A stretch of DNA of 64,000 nucleotides from Acidaminococcus sp. (GCA_022482815.1 JAKVOM010000001.1:1550001-1614000), one strand, 5' to 3'. Numbered from the stretch's first letter, positions 32,924-41,814 are shown. The notes: a model not told the origin generated them from the letters alone. Numbers and translations are program-made.

Positions 32924-32931
32924 GGGTATGG

Positions 32932-33402
32932 TCAGTTGTTCGTGTTTGTGGTCTTCAGTACCAGCTTTTTGAGCGTAGCTCCGGCGTTCTTGGCCCGGCG
33001 GATCGGCTTTACCATCTTTTTGCGGCGGGGCTTCATATCGGCGATAGAACCGAAATCACCGCGCTGCAGGACGGTTAACTTGGATTGATCCGGACTGAAT
33101 TTCTTGCGGATATAAATTGCTACTTCTTCCGGTCTGGATTCATCCAGCTGACTGAAGACATCAGCGGCTGCGTATCCATAATCGGGAAATACGTGCAGGA
33201 AAATATGACCGCCATCGAAGAGTACCACGAAAGTAAAATTATCTTCGTCTTCTTTGTCATTCAGGTATAGTGCATCCTCCCTCATGGCAAAGCGAGTCAT
33301 TGTATCCTTCAGGATTTCCAGAATTCTGTCTTTATCATATACGACTTCTTCGTCGCAGCGGTACATATCCATTGCGACCTGTGTCCCTTGTCCTATCACG
33401 AG
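32932..33402 (-). CDS. S-adenosylmethionine-decarboxylase-related protein lacking the pyruvoyl serine
   Basis: About 156 residues from GTG at 33402. AAGGATG lies 9 bases upstream, and TATAAT just before that implies a short leader; an ATG at 33414 is the alternative. The layout matches bacterial SpeD: GQGTQVAMDMYRCD (first strand), a charged helix, then HIFLHVFPDYGYAAADVFS matching the HxxxHxxPExGYxxxDxF region. True SpeD cleaves itself at Glu-Ser-His to make a pyruvoyl group. Here that site reads FDGGH, with no serine, and the catalytic cysteine position (FTCG) reads FSQL. It is therefore unlikely to be an active decarboxylase. The tail is very basic (KPRRKKMVKPIRRAKNAG), suggesting nucleic-acid or polyanion contact. 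Confidence 0.72.
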   Translation of the reverse strand, partial: LVIGQGTQVAMDMYRCDEEVVYDKDRILEILKDTMTRFAMREDALYLNDKEDEDNFTFVVLFDGGHIFLHVFPDYGYAAADVFSQLDESRPEEVAIYIRKKFSPDQSKLTVLQRGDFGSIADMKPRRKKMVKPIRRAKNAGATLKKLVLKTTNTNN

Positions 33403-33626
33403 GCAGCACATCCTTGTTTTAAAATTATACTTCAGCCTTTTAATTATAGACCATGAGTCAAGCAAGTGTAAAGGGAAAATAGAAGCCTGGAGTGCAGGGC
33501 GGAAGGAGGTAAAACCATATAAAGATGCGTTAATGGGAAGGTATGCCCCTGTTTTTGGACTGCACCTGCAGCTGTTTTGTGTTTCCATCTTAACAATGTT
33601 ATAATATTTCTCATATGAGGTGACTT

Positions 33627-35798
33627 ATGGCAGAGTTAGAGAGCATTCAGGTGACAATTAAAAATATCGTGTTCCAGTCCAATAACGGAGAATTCAGCGT
33701 ATTTCGTGCTGAAAACCGGGAACTGGGTTCCATCACGGCCGTATACCGCGGACAGGCTCCATTTGCCGGCGAACAGGTCAAACTGACCGGTACGTGGACA
33801 CAGCATCCCCGCTTTGGGAAGCAGTTCAATGCCAATTACTGGGAAGCCATGAAACCATCCGGCAAGGAAGCTCTCATTAAGATGCTGGGCGGAGGTGCGC
33901 TGAAGGGCGTAGGTCCGGCCATGGCCGAACGGATTGTGCTCCATTTCGGGGAGGATACACTGTCAGTGCTTGAGAATGCGCCGGAACGACTCTGCGAAGT
34001 CTCGGGTATCGGCAAGAAAAAGGCCAAGGATATCATTGATTCGTACGGGGAACTGACGGGCTCGCGGGAGCTCATTTTGTTCCTTGAACAGAACGGCATC
34101 AGTGGGAATTTTGCTCCCCGTATCCAGAGTCTTTACGGCGCTACGGCAATTACGCGGATTACGAATAATCCCTATTGCCTCGCTGAGGACGTGGAAGGCA
34201 TCGGTTTCCGGACTGCGGACCGGCTTGCACACTCCCTCGGTATTGAGATGAACAGCGAGGAACGCATCCAGGCAGGCATCCGGTTTGCCCTGATGTCGAG
34301 TGCGACGCAGGGACATACTTGTGTGCCTGACGAGTGGCTGATCAACGCTACGGCCAGAGTACTGCAGCTTACTCCGCTCGAGGTACGGAACGTCTATACC
34401 CATCTTCTTGAAAAGAAAATTCTTCGGACGGAAGATATGGGGAACCAGACCTGTGTCTATGCGGAATACCTCTATAAAGCGGAAACAGGTGTCGCAAAAC
34501 GGCTGCTGACGCTGCGCGATAAAGTCAATAACCTTTGGAAAGTGGATTATGAATCCATTATCAAAGAATGGGAAGCTGATGAGAATATCCAACTGGCGCC
34601 GGAACAGATTGAAGCTATCCGGGCCTCGGTCAAACACGGCGTCTTTGTATTGACGGGCGGTCCCGGTACCGGTAAAACGACGGTTATCAAAGGCATCTTG
34701 TCCGTACTACAAAAAGCGGGCTGCCGCATCCAGCTCGCCGCACCGACCGGAAGAGCGGCGAAGCGGCTTGCCGAATCGGCAGGGGAACCGGCGCTTACGG
34801 TGCACCGCCTGCTGGAATATTCACCGGCTGCGGATGATGCTGATTCGCTTTGGGGACGCAACGAAGATAATCCGGTGGAGGCTGATGCCGTTATCGTCGA
34901 TGAAGCTTCCATGATGGATATCGTTCTCATGTACAATTTGCTGCGGGCCTTGCCGCTTGGTTGTCGTTTGGTCCTTGTCGGCGATATCAATCAGCTGCCT
35001 TCTGTAGGGCCGGGCTCTGTGCTCAAGGACATTATCCGGAGCGGGACGATGCCTATTGTGCGCCTTGAAAACGTGTTCCGTCAGGCGCAGCTCAGCCCGA
35101 TTGTCCGCAATGCGCACCGCATCAACCAGGGTCTCATGCCGGAGTGGGAAGGGGAGAAGGACTTTGTTTTTACACCTTTTGCTTCGGAAGAGGAGACTAT
35201 GCGGTATGTGGTCGATCTCTATGCAAAAATCGGCCAAAAGCTCTCCTGGGAAAATGTGCAGGTCCTGACGCCGATGCATAAGAATCTCTGCGGTGTGGAA
35301 AATTTAAACCAGCAGATTCAGGCACGGGTTAACCCGCCTCGTCCGGGGAAGCCGGAGCTTAAAGTAGGGTTTACGGTCATGCGGGTCGGTGACAAAGTCA
35401 TGCAGATCCGGAATAATTATGATAAGAATATCTTTAACGGAGACATCGGGACCATCCGGAATATTGCCGGCAATCATATCGTCGTTTCTTTCCCGGACCG
35501 GACGGAAGGATCGGAAGTCGAATATGAGGGGGCGGAAGCAGAGGAACTGCGCCTGGCTTACGCTATGAGCGTTCATAAATCCCAAGGCAGCGAATATGCT
35601 GTAGTCATCATGCCGCTGGTACCGAGTCACTATATCATGCTGCAGCGGAATCTTTTCTATACGGCCGTGACGCGCGCCCGCAAGCAGGTCTATCTGGCAG
35701 GAAGCCGCAAGGCGATGCAGATAGCTGTCAACAACGATAAGACCCGGAAGCGCTATTCTCTCCTGGCAGAGCGGCTGAAGCAGGAATTTTTCAGTTAA
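33627..35798 (+). CDS. recD2: RecD2-type ATP-dependent DNA helicase
   Basis: 723 residues, superfamily 1B 5'-3' helicase without RecBC partners. An OB-like N-terminal region is followed by helix-hairpin-helix modules (GVGPAMAERIVLHFGED and VSGIGKKKAKDII, about 92-135). The helicase core has Walker A GGPGTGKTT (about 345), VIVDEASMMD (Walker B), GDINQLPSVGPG and the C-terminal YAMSVHKSQGSEY motif. The length and order are those of RecD2/YrrC of Firmicutes, which acts in DNA repair and replication-fork maintenance. It is followed by comF after a 262-bp gap, which holds degenerate intergenic repeat words. Confidence 0.93.
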   Translation: MAELESIQVTIKNIVFQSNNGEFSVFRAENRELGSITAVYRGQAPFAGEQVKLTGTWTQHPRFGKQFNANYWEAMKPSGKEALIKMLGGGALKGVGPAMAERIVLHFGEDTLSVLENAPERLCEVSGIGKKKAKDIIDSYGELTGSRELILFLEQNGISGNFAPRIQSLYGATAITRITNNPYCLAEDVEGIGFRTADRLAHSLGIEMNSEERIQAGIRFALMSSATQGHTCVPDEWLINATARVLQLTPLEVRNVYTHLLEKKILRTEDMGNQTCVYAEYLYKAETGVAKRLLTLRDKVNNLWKVDYESIIKEWEADENIQLAPEQIEAIRASVKHGVFVLTGGPGTGKTTVIKGILSVLQKAGCRIQLAAPTGRAAKRLAESAGEPALTVHRLLEYSPAADDADSLWGRNEDNPVEADAVIVDEASMMDIVLMYNLLRALPLGCRLVLVGDINQLPSVGPGSVLKDIIRSGTMPIVRLENVFRQAQLSPIVRNAHRINQGLMPEWEGEKDFVFTPFASEEETMRYVVDLYAKIGQKLSWENVQVLTPMHKNLCGVENLNQQIQARVNPPRPGKPELKVGFTVMRVGDKVMQIRNNYDKNIFNGDIGTIRNIAGNHIVVSFPDRTEGSEVEYEGAEAEELRLAYAMSVHKSQGSEYAVVIMPLVPSHYIMLQRNLFYTAVTRARKQVYLAGSRKAMQIAVNNDKTRKRYSLLAERLKQEFFS

Positions 35799-36060
35799 AC
35801 CAAAACGTCAGGTTTGGCATTCCTCTGTCACCTTCTTCCACGTAGTCGGAAGGAAGATGAATCACGAAGTGGAGGAAGCTAAGTTAAGAACCGTAGGCAC
35901 ATCGTTCTGCCGAAGGCTTCGCCACCTGCAGCTATCTGCAAGCTGCTAACTGCTATCTGTCTATTAAATTTTAACTAACAATCTGCGCGCACGATTGTAC
36001 TAACCACTCTAAGTCACTAATCACTATCCACCAACTTTACCACCCCGGATCGGAGTTTAT

Positions 36061-36726
36061 ATGCTGCAAGAAATCAAAGAACTGCTGCTTGATTTGTTAT
36101 ATCCTTGCACTTGCCCCGGCTGTGGAACGCCCGTTCCCGGCCGGGAACTTTTGTGTGAGGATTGTTTTCGATTTGTCTATGCACCTCATATTTTGGTGCC
36201 TGAACTTTCCTGGCGTTTTACCGCTTTCAAGGTATTTCGCTACGAAGGAGGCATCAAAACGGCTTTGCATGGCGCTAAATTTTCCGGGAGGGAAGAGTAC
36301 CTGCCGCGCCTTGCTATGGCTTTGAAAAAAGGCATGGAACCGCTAAAGGATTTACCCTGGAGAGAAGAAAATGTGCTGCCGGCTGTCATACCAATCCCGA
36401 CAGATCCAAAGCGCAGGAAAGCGCGCGGCTATGACATACCGGAAGAAATTTTTCGCCCCTGGACCGTGGCAAACGGTATGAACTTTATGCCGGTACTTGA
36501 ACGTACCCGTCCTACGACGCCGCAATACGGTCTTACCCGTAAAGAGCGGGAAGAGAATCTGAAAGACTGTTTTGCCGTGAAGAAGGGCGCCGCACTTCCG
36601 CGGGCCGTCATCCTTGTAGATGACATCCTGACGACGGGAAGCACTCTCGAAAGTGCGGCCCGGACCTTAAGAAGGGCCGGCGTGAAGCGCATCTATGCAC
36701 TGGTGCTTGCCAGTGGTCATGACTAA
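36061..36726 (+). CDS. comF: ComF-family phosphoribosyltransferase-like protein
   Basis: 221 residues. An N-terminal zinc ribbon is formed by CTCPGCGTPVPGRELLCEDC (about 16-35). The central part has GAKFSGREEYLPRLA. The PRPP-binding loop is VILVDDILTTGSTLESAARTL at about 181-201. ComFC/GntX-type proteins are needed for DNA uptake in competent bacteria and are presumed to bind phosphoribosyl compounds, though no reaction is settled. The ORF starts right after a short run without a strong ribosome site. Ends at a hairpin shared with the convergent gene. Confidence 0.88.
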   Translation: MLQEIKELLLDLLYPCTCPGCGTPVPGRELLCEDCFRFVYAPHILVPELSWRFTAFKVFRYEGGIKTALHGAKFSGREEYLPRLAMALKKGMEPLKDLPWREENVLPAVIPIPTDPKRRKARGYDIPEEIFRPWTVANGMNFMPVLERTRPTTPQYGLTRKEREENLKDCFAVKKGAALPRAVILVDDILTTGSTLESAARTLRRAGVKRIYALVLASGHD

Positions 36727-36775
36727 AAAAGCCATGGTGGGAACATAAAATTCCCATCATGACTCTTTTTTTATT
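36725..36775. terminator. Bidirectional terminator between comF and the next, convergent gene
   Basis: GCCATGGTGGGAA / TTCCCATCATGAC with G-U pairs, flanked by A6 on the left and T7 on the right. Confidence 0.75.
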
Positions 36776-36822
36776 TTTATTAAAAGATATGACCTAACGA
36801 GAACATTGAGATGGTGAAGGAA

Positions 36823-37290
36823 TTATTTTATCTTCTCTATTTCTATCTCATCAATCTTGCCATTTTCGATTTCAAATTTCATACCAATATCGGGTGTACC
36901 CGTAACGGTATAGATGAATTTATCCCCACGAGTCATATCGGGAACTCCATAGGTTTTTTGCACGACAGAAGCATCCATCCCTACGTGCACCCCTTCTGGT
37001 GTCTGCCAGCCATTATTAGCCGAAACTTCTACTCGGTACACCTTTCCATCCGCTACATGAATGGATACGGAATCGCCGTATTCATATTCATATGCCACTC
37101 CCGAAGAAATAGATGAAGTATGTTTCCGCTCTACCTCTGATGGTGAACCGTATAACTGCTGTACGTATGAACTATCCGTACCATACCCGATACCACCTAG
37201 CTTCGCCGAATCCTGATGCACAGATGCAAATGCGACAGAAGCAATCAGCGTTAACAGAGTTGTCAGAACAATCATTGTCCATTTTTTCAT
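36823..37290 (-). CDS. Exported protein with two BamE/SmpA-like repeats
   Basis: 155 residues with a signal peptide (ending AFAS, about 23). The mature part contains two similar units: GYGTDSSYVQQLYGSPSEVE followed by VSIHVADGKVYRVEV, and HVGMDASVVQKTYGVPDMTR followed by MKFEIENGKIDEIEI. The pattern 'G(M/T)D...V...YG.P......' plus an F/Y strand and a 'V.DGKV..I' hairpin is that of the BamE/OmlA fold. No lipobox is present, so it is probably a soluble periplasmic protein. A role in outer-membrane assembly is possible but unsupported. Single gene. Confidence 0.68.
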   Translation of the reverse strand: MKKWTMIVLTTLLTLIASVAFASVHQDSAKLGGIGYGTDSSYVQQLYGSPSEVERKHTSSISSGVAYEYEYGDSVSIHVADGKVYRVEVSANNGWQTPEGVHVGMDASVVQKTYGVPDMTRGDKFIYTVTGTPDIGMKFEIENGKIDEIEIEKIK

Positions 37291-37453
37291 TCTGATTCAC
37301 ACTCCTTTTTTGACTTGTATATCATAATTTTACTTTACGCAGCTTGTAAGGTTAAGTTTAACATGTAATATAAAAAAGTCCATTAAGATTCTTTCCAGTA
37401 GCATGAATAAACTCTTTTAGATAGGTATCGATATGATAAAAGGAGGTGCGGAT

Positions 37454-38452
37454 ATGTGGCACTTTATCCAAAATCAAGTCTTTGGGATGCAGTGGCTCAA
37501 TGCGCTTTTTGCTGCACTGCTTGGGCGGCTGAGTGTAGACGTAACGAGCCGATTAGGCGGCAACCTCTTATTTTTCCTGTATGACGTCAGTAAGATTACG
37601 ATTTTACTGTGCGTGCTGATTTTTAGCATTTCCTTTATTCAGAGCTTCTTTCCTCCCGAACGGAGCAAGAAAATACTGGGGCACTTTCATGGCATCGGAG
37701 CCAATATGATGGGGGCCCTCTTGGGAACGGTGACACCCTTTTGTTCCTGTTCTTCTATTCCTTTGTTTATGGGATTTACCAGTGCCGGCCTTCCTTTGGG
37801 CGTAACCTTTTCCTTTTTGATTTCTTCGCCCATGGTTGACTTAGGAAGCCTTGTGCTGCTGATGGGCATCTTCGGTGCAAAGATTGCAGTGGCTTATGTG
37901 CTGATGGGGCTTGTCATTGCCGTCATCGGAGACACGCTGATCGAACATCTCCATATGGAAGATGAGGTGGCGGATTTTATTCGTAACGCCGCGGCGGGTC
38001 CGGATATTGATTCACCGGAAATGACCGTAGAGGACCGGTTGGACTTTGCCAGGGAACAGATGGTGATGACCTTTCGGAAAGTCTTTCCTTATATCCTGAT
38101 TGGTGTAGGTATCGGGGCCTTGATCCACAACTGGATACCGGAAGCTATGGTGGAAAAAGTTCTGGGGAGTCAAAATCCGGCCGGTGTGGTTCTCGCCGTA
38201 CTTGTAGGCGTACCGATGTATGCGGATATCTTTGGTACGATTCCGATTGCGGAAGCATTGCTCGGAAAAGGGGCTCTCCTGGGGCCTGTCCTCAGCTTCA
38301 TGATGGCAGTTACGACGCTGAGCCTTCCGTCCCTGATTCTCTTGCGTCAGGCCGTCAAGCCGCGGCTTTTGGGCACTTTTGTTTTGATTTGTACGATCGG
38401 CATTATCATCGTGGGATATGCTTTCAATATGCTTCAGTCTTTCCTGATGTGA
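37454..38452 (+). CDS. ArsP-type permease (COG0701)
   Basis: 332 residues from the ATG at 37454, with AAAGGAGG upstream; the frame opens seven codons earlier. Eight or so membrane segments are arranged in two halves. The diagnostic TPFCSCSSIPLFMGF (about 95-109) with its three-cysteine cluster and the second-half VGVPMYADIFGTIPIAEAL are those of the ArsP/DUF318 family. Members export organic trivalent arsenicals or act with other thiol-linked metals. It heads an operon with an ArsR regulator, an arsenate-reductase-like phosphatase and a mini-thioredoxin. This supports arsenic efflux. Confidence 0.86.
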   Translation: MWHFIQNQVFGMQWLNALFAALLGRLSVDVTSRLGGNLLFFLYDVSKITILLCVLIFSISFIQSFFPPERSKKILGHFHGIGANMMGALLGTVTPFCSCSSIPLFMGFTSAGLPLGVTFSFLISSPMVDLGSLVLLMGIFGAKIAVAYVLMGLVIAVIGDTLIEHLHMEDEVADFIRNAAAGPDIDSPEMTVEDRLDFAREQMVMTFRKVFPYILIGVGIGALIHNWIPEAMVEKVLGSQNPAGVVLAVLVGVPMYADIFGTIPIAEALLGKGALLGPVLSFMMAVTTLSLPSLILLRQAVKPRLLGTFVLICTIGIIIVGYAFNMLQSFLM

Positions 38453-38461
38453 GGTGATTTC

Positions 38462-38791
38462 GTGAACGCTATCGACGTTTCTTTGATTTGCAGAGCTTTA
38501 GGCGACTCCAATCGGCTGCAGATTGTACAGCTGCTGACGGGCGGGGAAATGTGTGCCTGTAAGCTTCTTGAACATTTTCAGATTACGCAGCCGACCTTGT
38601 CGCACCATATGAAAATTCTAACAGAGTGCGGCCTCGTGAAGAGCCGGAAGGAATGGAAAAATACGTATTATTCCCTGAACTGCGACACCATGACTGCCTT
38701 TAGGGATTTTATCGCGACACTGAAATGTGGTTCACCGGGGTGCCGGTGCGGTGGGGCGTCCGGTGCAGAAGCGTGCACGGATGAAACATAA
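38462..38791 (+). CDS. arsR: ArsR-family metalloregulator
   Basis: 109 residues, GTG start with GAGGTGA upstream. Winged helix: LGDSNRLQIVQLLTGGEMCACKLLEHF, then TQPTLSHHMKILTECGLV as recognition helix. The cysteine pair in EMCACKLL matches the ELCVCDL arsenic/antimony site. A cysteine-rich tail (CGSPGCRCGG) may add ligands. It should repress this operon until As(III) or a related metalloid binds. It starts 9 bp after the permease stop and overlaps the next gene by 11 bp. Confidence 0.92.
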   Translation: MNAIDVSLICRALGDSNRLQIVQLLTGGEMCACKLLEHFQITQPTLSHHMKILTECGLVKSRKEWKNTYYSLNCDTMTAFRDFIATLKCGSPGCRCGGASGAEACTDET

Positions 38792-39203
38792 CAAACCCGC
38801 AGTCATTTTTGTTTGTACCCATAACGCCTGTCGCAGTCAGATTGCCGAAGCAATGGGGAAACGTCTGGCCGGAGATGTTTTTGACAGCTATTCGGCAGGA
38901 ACCCACATCAAGGCAGCGGTTAATCCGGATGCGGTGCGTTTGATGCGTGAAACGTATGGCATCGACATGATTGCAGGCGGACAAAGGCCGAAGCTGCTTT
39001 CAGAATGCCCCAAGGCAGACTGGGTGATTACGATGGGCTGCGGGGTAAGGTGTCCCGCTGTTCCGGGTGCTCATCATGAAGATTGGGAACTGGAAGACCC
39101 TACCGGAAAAAGCGACGCTGATTTTCTTGCTGTCATGGAGCAAATAGAAAAGCATATCAATGTTTTGAAAGAAAAAATCGCAAAGGAGGAACTCGAATCA
39201 TGA
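38781..39203 (+). CDS. arsC: Arsenate-reductase-type low-molecular-weight phosphatase (ArsC)
   Basis: 140 residues from the ATG at 38781, overlapping arsR by 11 bp. The P-loop CTHNACRS (C12, R18) is the CX5R motif of low-molecular-weight tyrosine phosphatases. C87 and C91 in MGCGVRCPAVPG are the redox cysteines of thioredoxin-coupled ArsC, and EDPTGKSD holds the general acid Asp. It should reduce arsenate to arsenite in the cytoplasm for export. The last codons overlap the start of the mini-thioredoxin (ATGA), a likely reductant partner. Confidence 0.9.
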   Translation: MKHNKPAVIFVCTHNACRSQIAEAMGKRLAGDVFDSYSAGTHIKAAVNPDAVRLMRETYGIDMIAGGQRPKLLSECPKADWVITMGCGVRCPAVPGAHHEDWELEDPTGKSDADFLAVMEQIEKHINVLKEKIAKEELES

Positions 39204-39430
39204 ATATCAAAGTAATGGGAGGCGGCTGCAGCCGTTGTGAGGCACTTTTAAGCGCAGCGAAGGAAGCTGTAAAGAATCTGGGAATCGATGCGGAAGTCGA
39301 ATACATTACGGATTTTGCGCAGATTGCCAAATATGGCATTATGAGTACCCCAGCCCTTGTAGTAGACGGAAAGGTTGTGTCTTCCGGCCGCGTTCTCAAG
39401 GCAAAACAAATCGAAGCGTATTTGAAATAA
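39200..39430 (+). CDS. Small thioredoxin-like protein (redox-active disulfide type)
   Basis: 76 residues, ATG overlapping the arsC stop. MNIKVMGGGCSRCEALLSA places a CxxC pair (C10, C13) at the N-end of the first helix. YGIMSTPALVVDGKVVSSG gives the cis-proline loop (TP) of a thioredoxin fold. Such mini-thioredoxins often follow ArsP-type permeases. It probably keeps ArsC or the permease's cysteines reduced, or carries bound arsenite, but neither is shown. Last gene of the ars operon. Confidence 0.88.
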   Translation: MNIKVMGGGCSRCEALLSAAKEAVKNLGIDAEVEYITDFAQIAKYGIMSTPALVVDGKVVSSGRVLKAKQIEAYLK

Positions 39431-39470
39431 GTGGAAAGGGTGGTTTTCTATCAGCGCAGAAAAGCCCGAA

Positions 39471-39511
39471 GAGAGCTGTGAAATCATGATTTCTCGCAGC
39501 TCTTTTTTTTA
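39471..39511 (+). terminator. GAGCTGTGAAA-family terminator of the ars operon
   Basis: GAGCTGTGAAATCA / TGATTTCTCGCAGCTC followed by T8. Confidence 0.82.
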
Positions 39512-39832
39512 TGAGTCTGATTAATAGTAGACAATAGTCTTTATATAAAGTACGAACAATATATAGTAAAATAAAATAAATATTAAGAATAAACGATTTA
39601 CTTTGATTATATGCTGTAAAAAAGAAGCATCGAAAAATAAAATGAAAAGAATAAAACAAACATAAAATATAAATAAGATTACAATATCAAAGTAAATATA
39701 CAATAAAATATAAAATAGTGTTGAATTTAATAAAACTTTATACTAAAATAAAAACCATAAATAAGCTGAAATGCATTTCAATCGCTTGTTTCCGTATTTA
39801 TTGTTCATATTTTTTACAGAGGGGCTGTTAAT
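39512..39832. other. Very AT-rich spacer before the ATP-grasp operon
   Basis: About 320 bases, strikingly A/T-rich (long AAATAAAATAAAT-type runs) compared with the surrounding genes. No reading frame deserves mention. It must hold the operon promoter; several TATAAT-like words prevent a single choice. The composition could favour curvature or nucleoid-protein binding. Confidence 0.45.
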
Positions 39833-41161
39833 ATGGGCGTTCCGGTCGAATTGGATTTGCTGAAGCATGCAGATCAGGTAAACCAGCTGCTCGCAAGGTA
39901 TGGCGTGAAATTCAGTATTTATAAAAACAATGAATTCAAGGAGCAGCTTTTCCCTTTCGATCCGATTCCAAGGATAATTTCTGCGGAAGAATTTGTTTAC
40001 CTGGAGCGTGGACTGAAGCAGCGCGCCAAAGCATTGAATGAATTTCTTAAAGATGTGTATGGGGAGAAAAAGATTGTCAGGGACAAGGTAATTCCGGAGG
40101 AGTTTCTATTTATTTCGAAAGGCTATATGGCTGAGTGTGAAGGGGTTGTGCCTCCCCGGGGCATCTACAATCATATTTCCGGCATCGATCTGGTAAAAGG
40201 AAAGGACGGAACCTGGTATATCCTGGAAGACAATCTGCGTGTACCGAGCGGTGCTTCCTATCCATTGATTGCCCGGGAAATCTGCCGTATCTGCTGTCCT
40301 GAAGCGTTCCATAAGGTGCGTATCGATGATAACCGCAATTATGCCGAACTCTTGAAAAAGACCATGGACTATGTGAGCTGCGGCGGCATGTCAGTTGTTC
40401 TTACGCCCGGACGCTACAACGTGGCCTATTTTGAGCATTCGTATCTGGCCGAAAAGATGGATGCCAACCTGGTTACGGGCGAAGACCTTGTGGTGGAAAA
40501 TAATATTGTCTATTACAAAAACTACGACGGCCGCAAGGATCGCGTAGGGGCAATCTACCGCCGTATTTCCGACGAATACCTGGATCCTATGAATTTCTGC
40601 TCGGAATCTCTGATCGGTGTTCCGCATTTGTATGATGCTTTCCGGGCCGGCAATGTGGCGGTGCTGAATGCTGTCGGCAATGGCGTGGCTGACGATAAAG
40701 GTATTTATTATTTTGTGCCCAGAATGATCAAGTATTATCTGGGTGAAGAGCCGATCCTGAATAATGCACCGACGTATCTTCCGTTCTACGAGAAGGACAG
40801 AAAATACTGCATGGATCATTTTGATGAACTTGTCTGGAAAGATGTCGCCGAAGCCGGCGGCTACGGGGTTGTCTTTGCCAGCAAGATGACGGCAGAGCAG
40901 AAGGCGGACTTCAAGCGTCTTTTGAAGGAAAATCCGCGCCGGTTTATTGCCCAGAATGTTATCGATTTCCAGGATCTCGATATTATGGATGGAGAAAAAC
41001 GGGTTCCCCGCAAAGCGGATCTGCGTGCCTTTGTGCTGATGGCCGATGAGCCGATGGTATGGCACAGCGGTTTGACGCGGTTTACGACGAATCCTGATTC
41101 GTTTATTGTTAATTCGTCTCAAGGAGGAGGCTTCAAGGACACATGGGTATTATCACAGTGA
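39833..41161 (+). CDS. Circularly permuted ATP-grasp protein (COG2308)
   Basis: 442 residues. It has the features of the circularly permuted ATP-grasp family: an N-terminal FPFDPIPRIISAEEFVYLERGLKQR-type segment (shown in part), then WYILEDNLRVPSGASYPLIAR, then YYFVPRMIKYYLGEEPIL, and a late GGYGVVFASKM (about 342-352), which supplies the glycine-rich ATP loop. ATP-grasp enzymes join a carboxylate to an amine or thiol through an acyl phosphate. Its product is unknown. GAGGGG precedes the ATG. The next gene begins 19 bp inside its 3' end, so the trio is translationally coupled. Confidence 0.88.
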   Translation: MGVPVELDLLKHADQVNQLLARYGVKFSIYKNNEFKEQLFPFDPIPRIISAEEFVYLERGLKQRAKALNEFLKDVYGEKKIVRDKVIPEEFLFISKGYMAECEGVVPPRGIYNHISGIDLVKGKDGTWYILEDNLRVPSGASYPLIAREICRICCPEAFHKVRIDDNRNYAELLKKTMDYVSCGGMSVVLTPGRYNVAYFEHSYLAEKMDANLVTGEDLVVENNIVYYKNYDGRKDRVGAIYRRISDEYLDPMNFCSESLIGVPHLYDAFRAGNVAVLNAVGNGVADDKGIYYFVPRMIKYYLGEEPILNNAPTYLPFYEKDRKYCMDHFDELVWKDVAEAGGYGVVFASKMTAEQKADFKRLLKENPRRFIAQNVIDFQDLDIMDGEKRVPRKADLRAFVLMADEPMVWHSGLTRFTTNPDSFIVNSSQGGGFKDTWVLSQ

Positions 41162-41814
41162 ATCAGTCCGACTGCCTGTTATGGCTCGGACGTTACTTGG
41201 AAAGAGTCTATACGACAGTGCGGATGTATGCAAAGGAATATGACCATATGATCGACGAGATGCAGGACAGCTATGAAGAGTACTGCAGGCGTATGGAAAT
41301 TCCGAACATCTATAAAGATAAAGCCGATTTTATCAAACGCTATCCCTTTGATCCGTCTAATCCGGATTCAATCCGCAGCAACTTGACAAGAGCATATGAT
41401 AATGCTATTCTGCTGCGCGGGCAGCTGAGCAGTCAGTGTCAGGCTTACATTCAACTGGCCATGTATGATATCGATAAAGCGGAGCAAAGCGATTCTCCCT
41501 TTATTCCCATTCGTGATTTGATGGATCATGTGCTGGCCTTTTGGGGCATTGTGGACGATGTCGTCGATGCGGAGGAGGTGCGCAGTATTTTAAAAACAGG
41601 CAAACGCATCGAACGCATCGATATGTATGCCCGAATCCATTATGAACCCAAGGAAGTATCGCATGAAATCCGGCGCCTGGCCGGGCGTATCCCCAAAACG
41701 GGACTCAAGTACGATACGGCAAAAATTGACCGCCTGATGGAGCTCGGACGGGCAGATGAACTTGATTATGATGCAATTTTACATCTCGTAGACGAAATAG
41801 GGGCCTCTTTATGA
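41143..41814 (+). CDS. Alpha-E domain protein (COG2307)
   Basis: 223 residues, mostly helical and rich in charged residues. It opens NQSDCLLWLGRYLERVYTTVR, the usual start of alpha-E domains (L-x-W-x-GRYxER-type). Further conserved-looking stretches are DPSNPDSIRSNLTRAYDNA and FWGIVDDVVDAEE. Alpha-E proteins are found next to, or fused to, the circularly permuted ATP-grasp protein and have no established activity. It overlaps both neighbours (19 bp and 4 bp). Probable partner or scaffold of the ATP-grasp enzyme. Confidence 0.87.
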   Translation: MGIITVNQSDCLLWLGRYLERVYTTVRMYAKEYDHMIDEMQDSYEEYCRRMEIPNIYKDKADFIKRYPFDPSNPDSIRSNLTRAYDNAILLRGQLSSQCQAYIQLAMYDIDKAEQSDSPFIPIRDLMDHVLAFWGIVDDVVDAEEVRSILKTGKRIERIDMYARIHYEPKEVSHEIRRLAGRIPKTGLKYDTAKIDRLMELGRADELDYDAILHLVDEIGASL

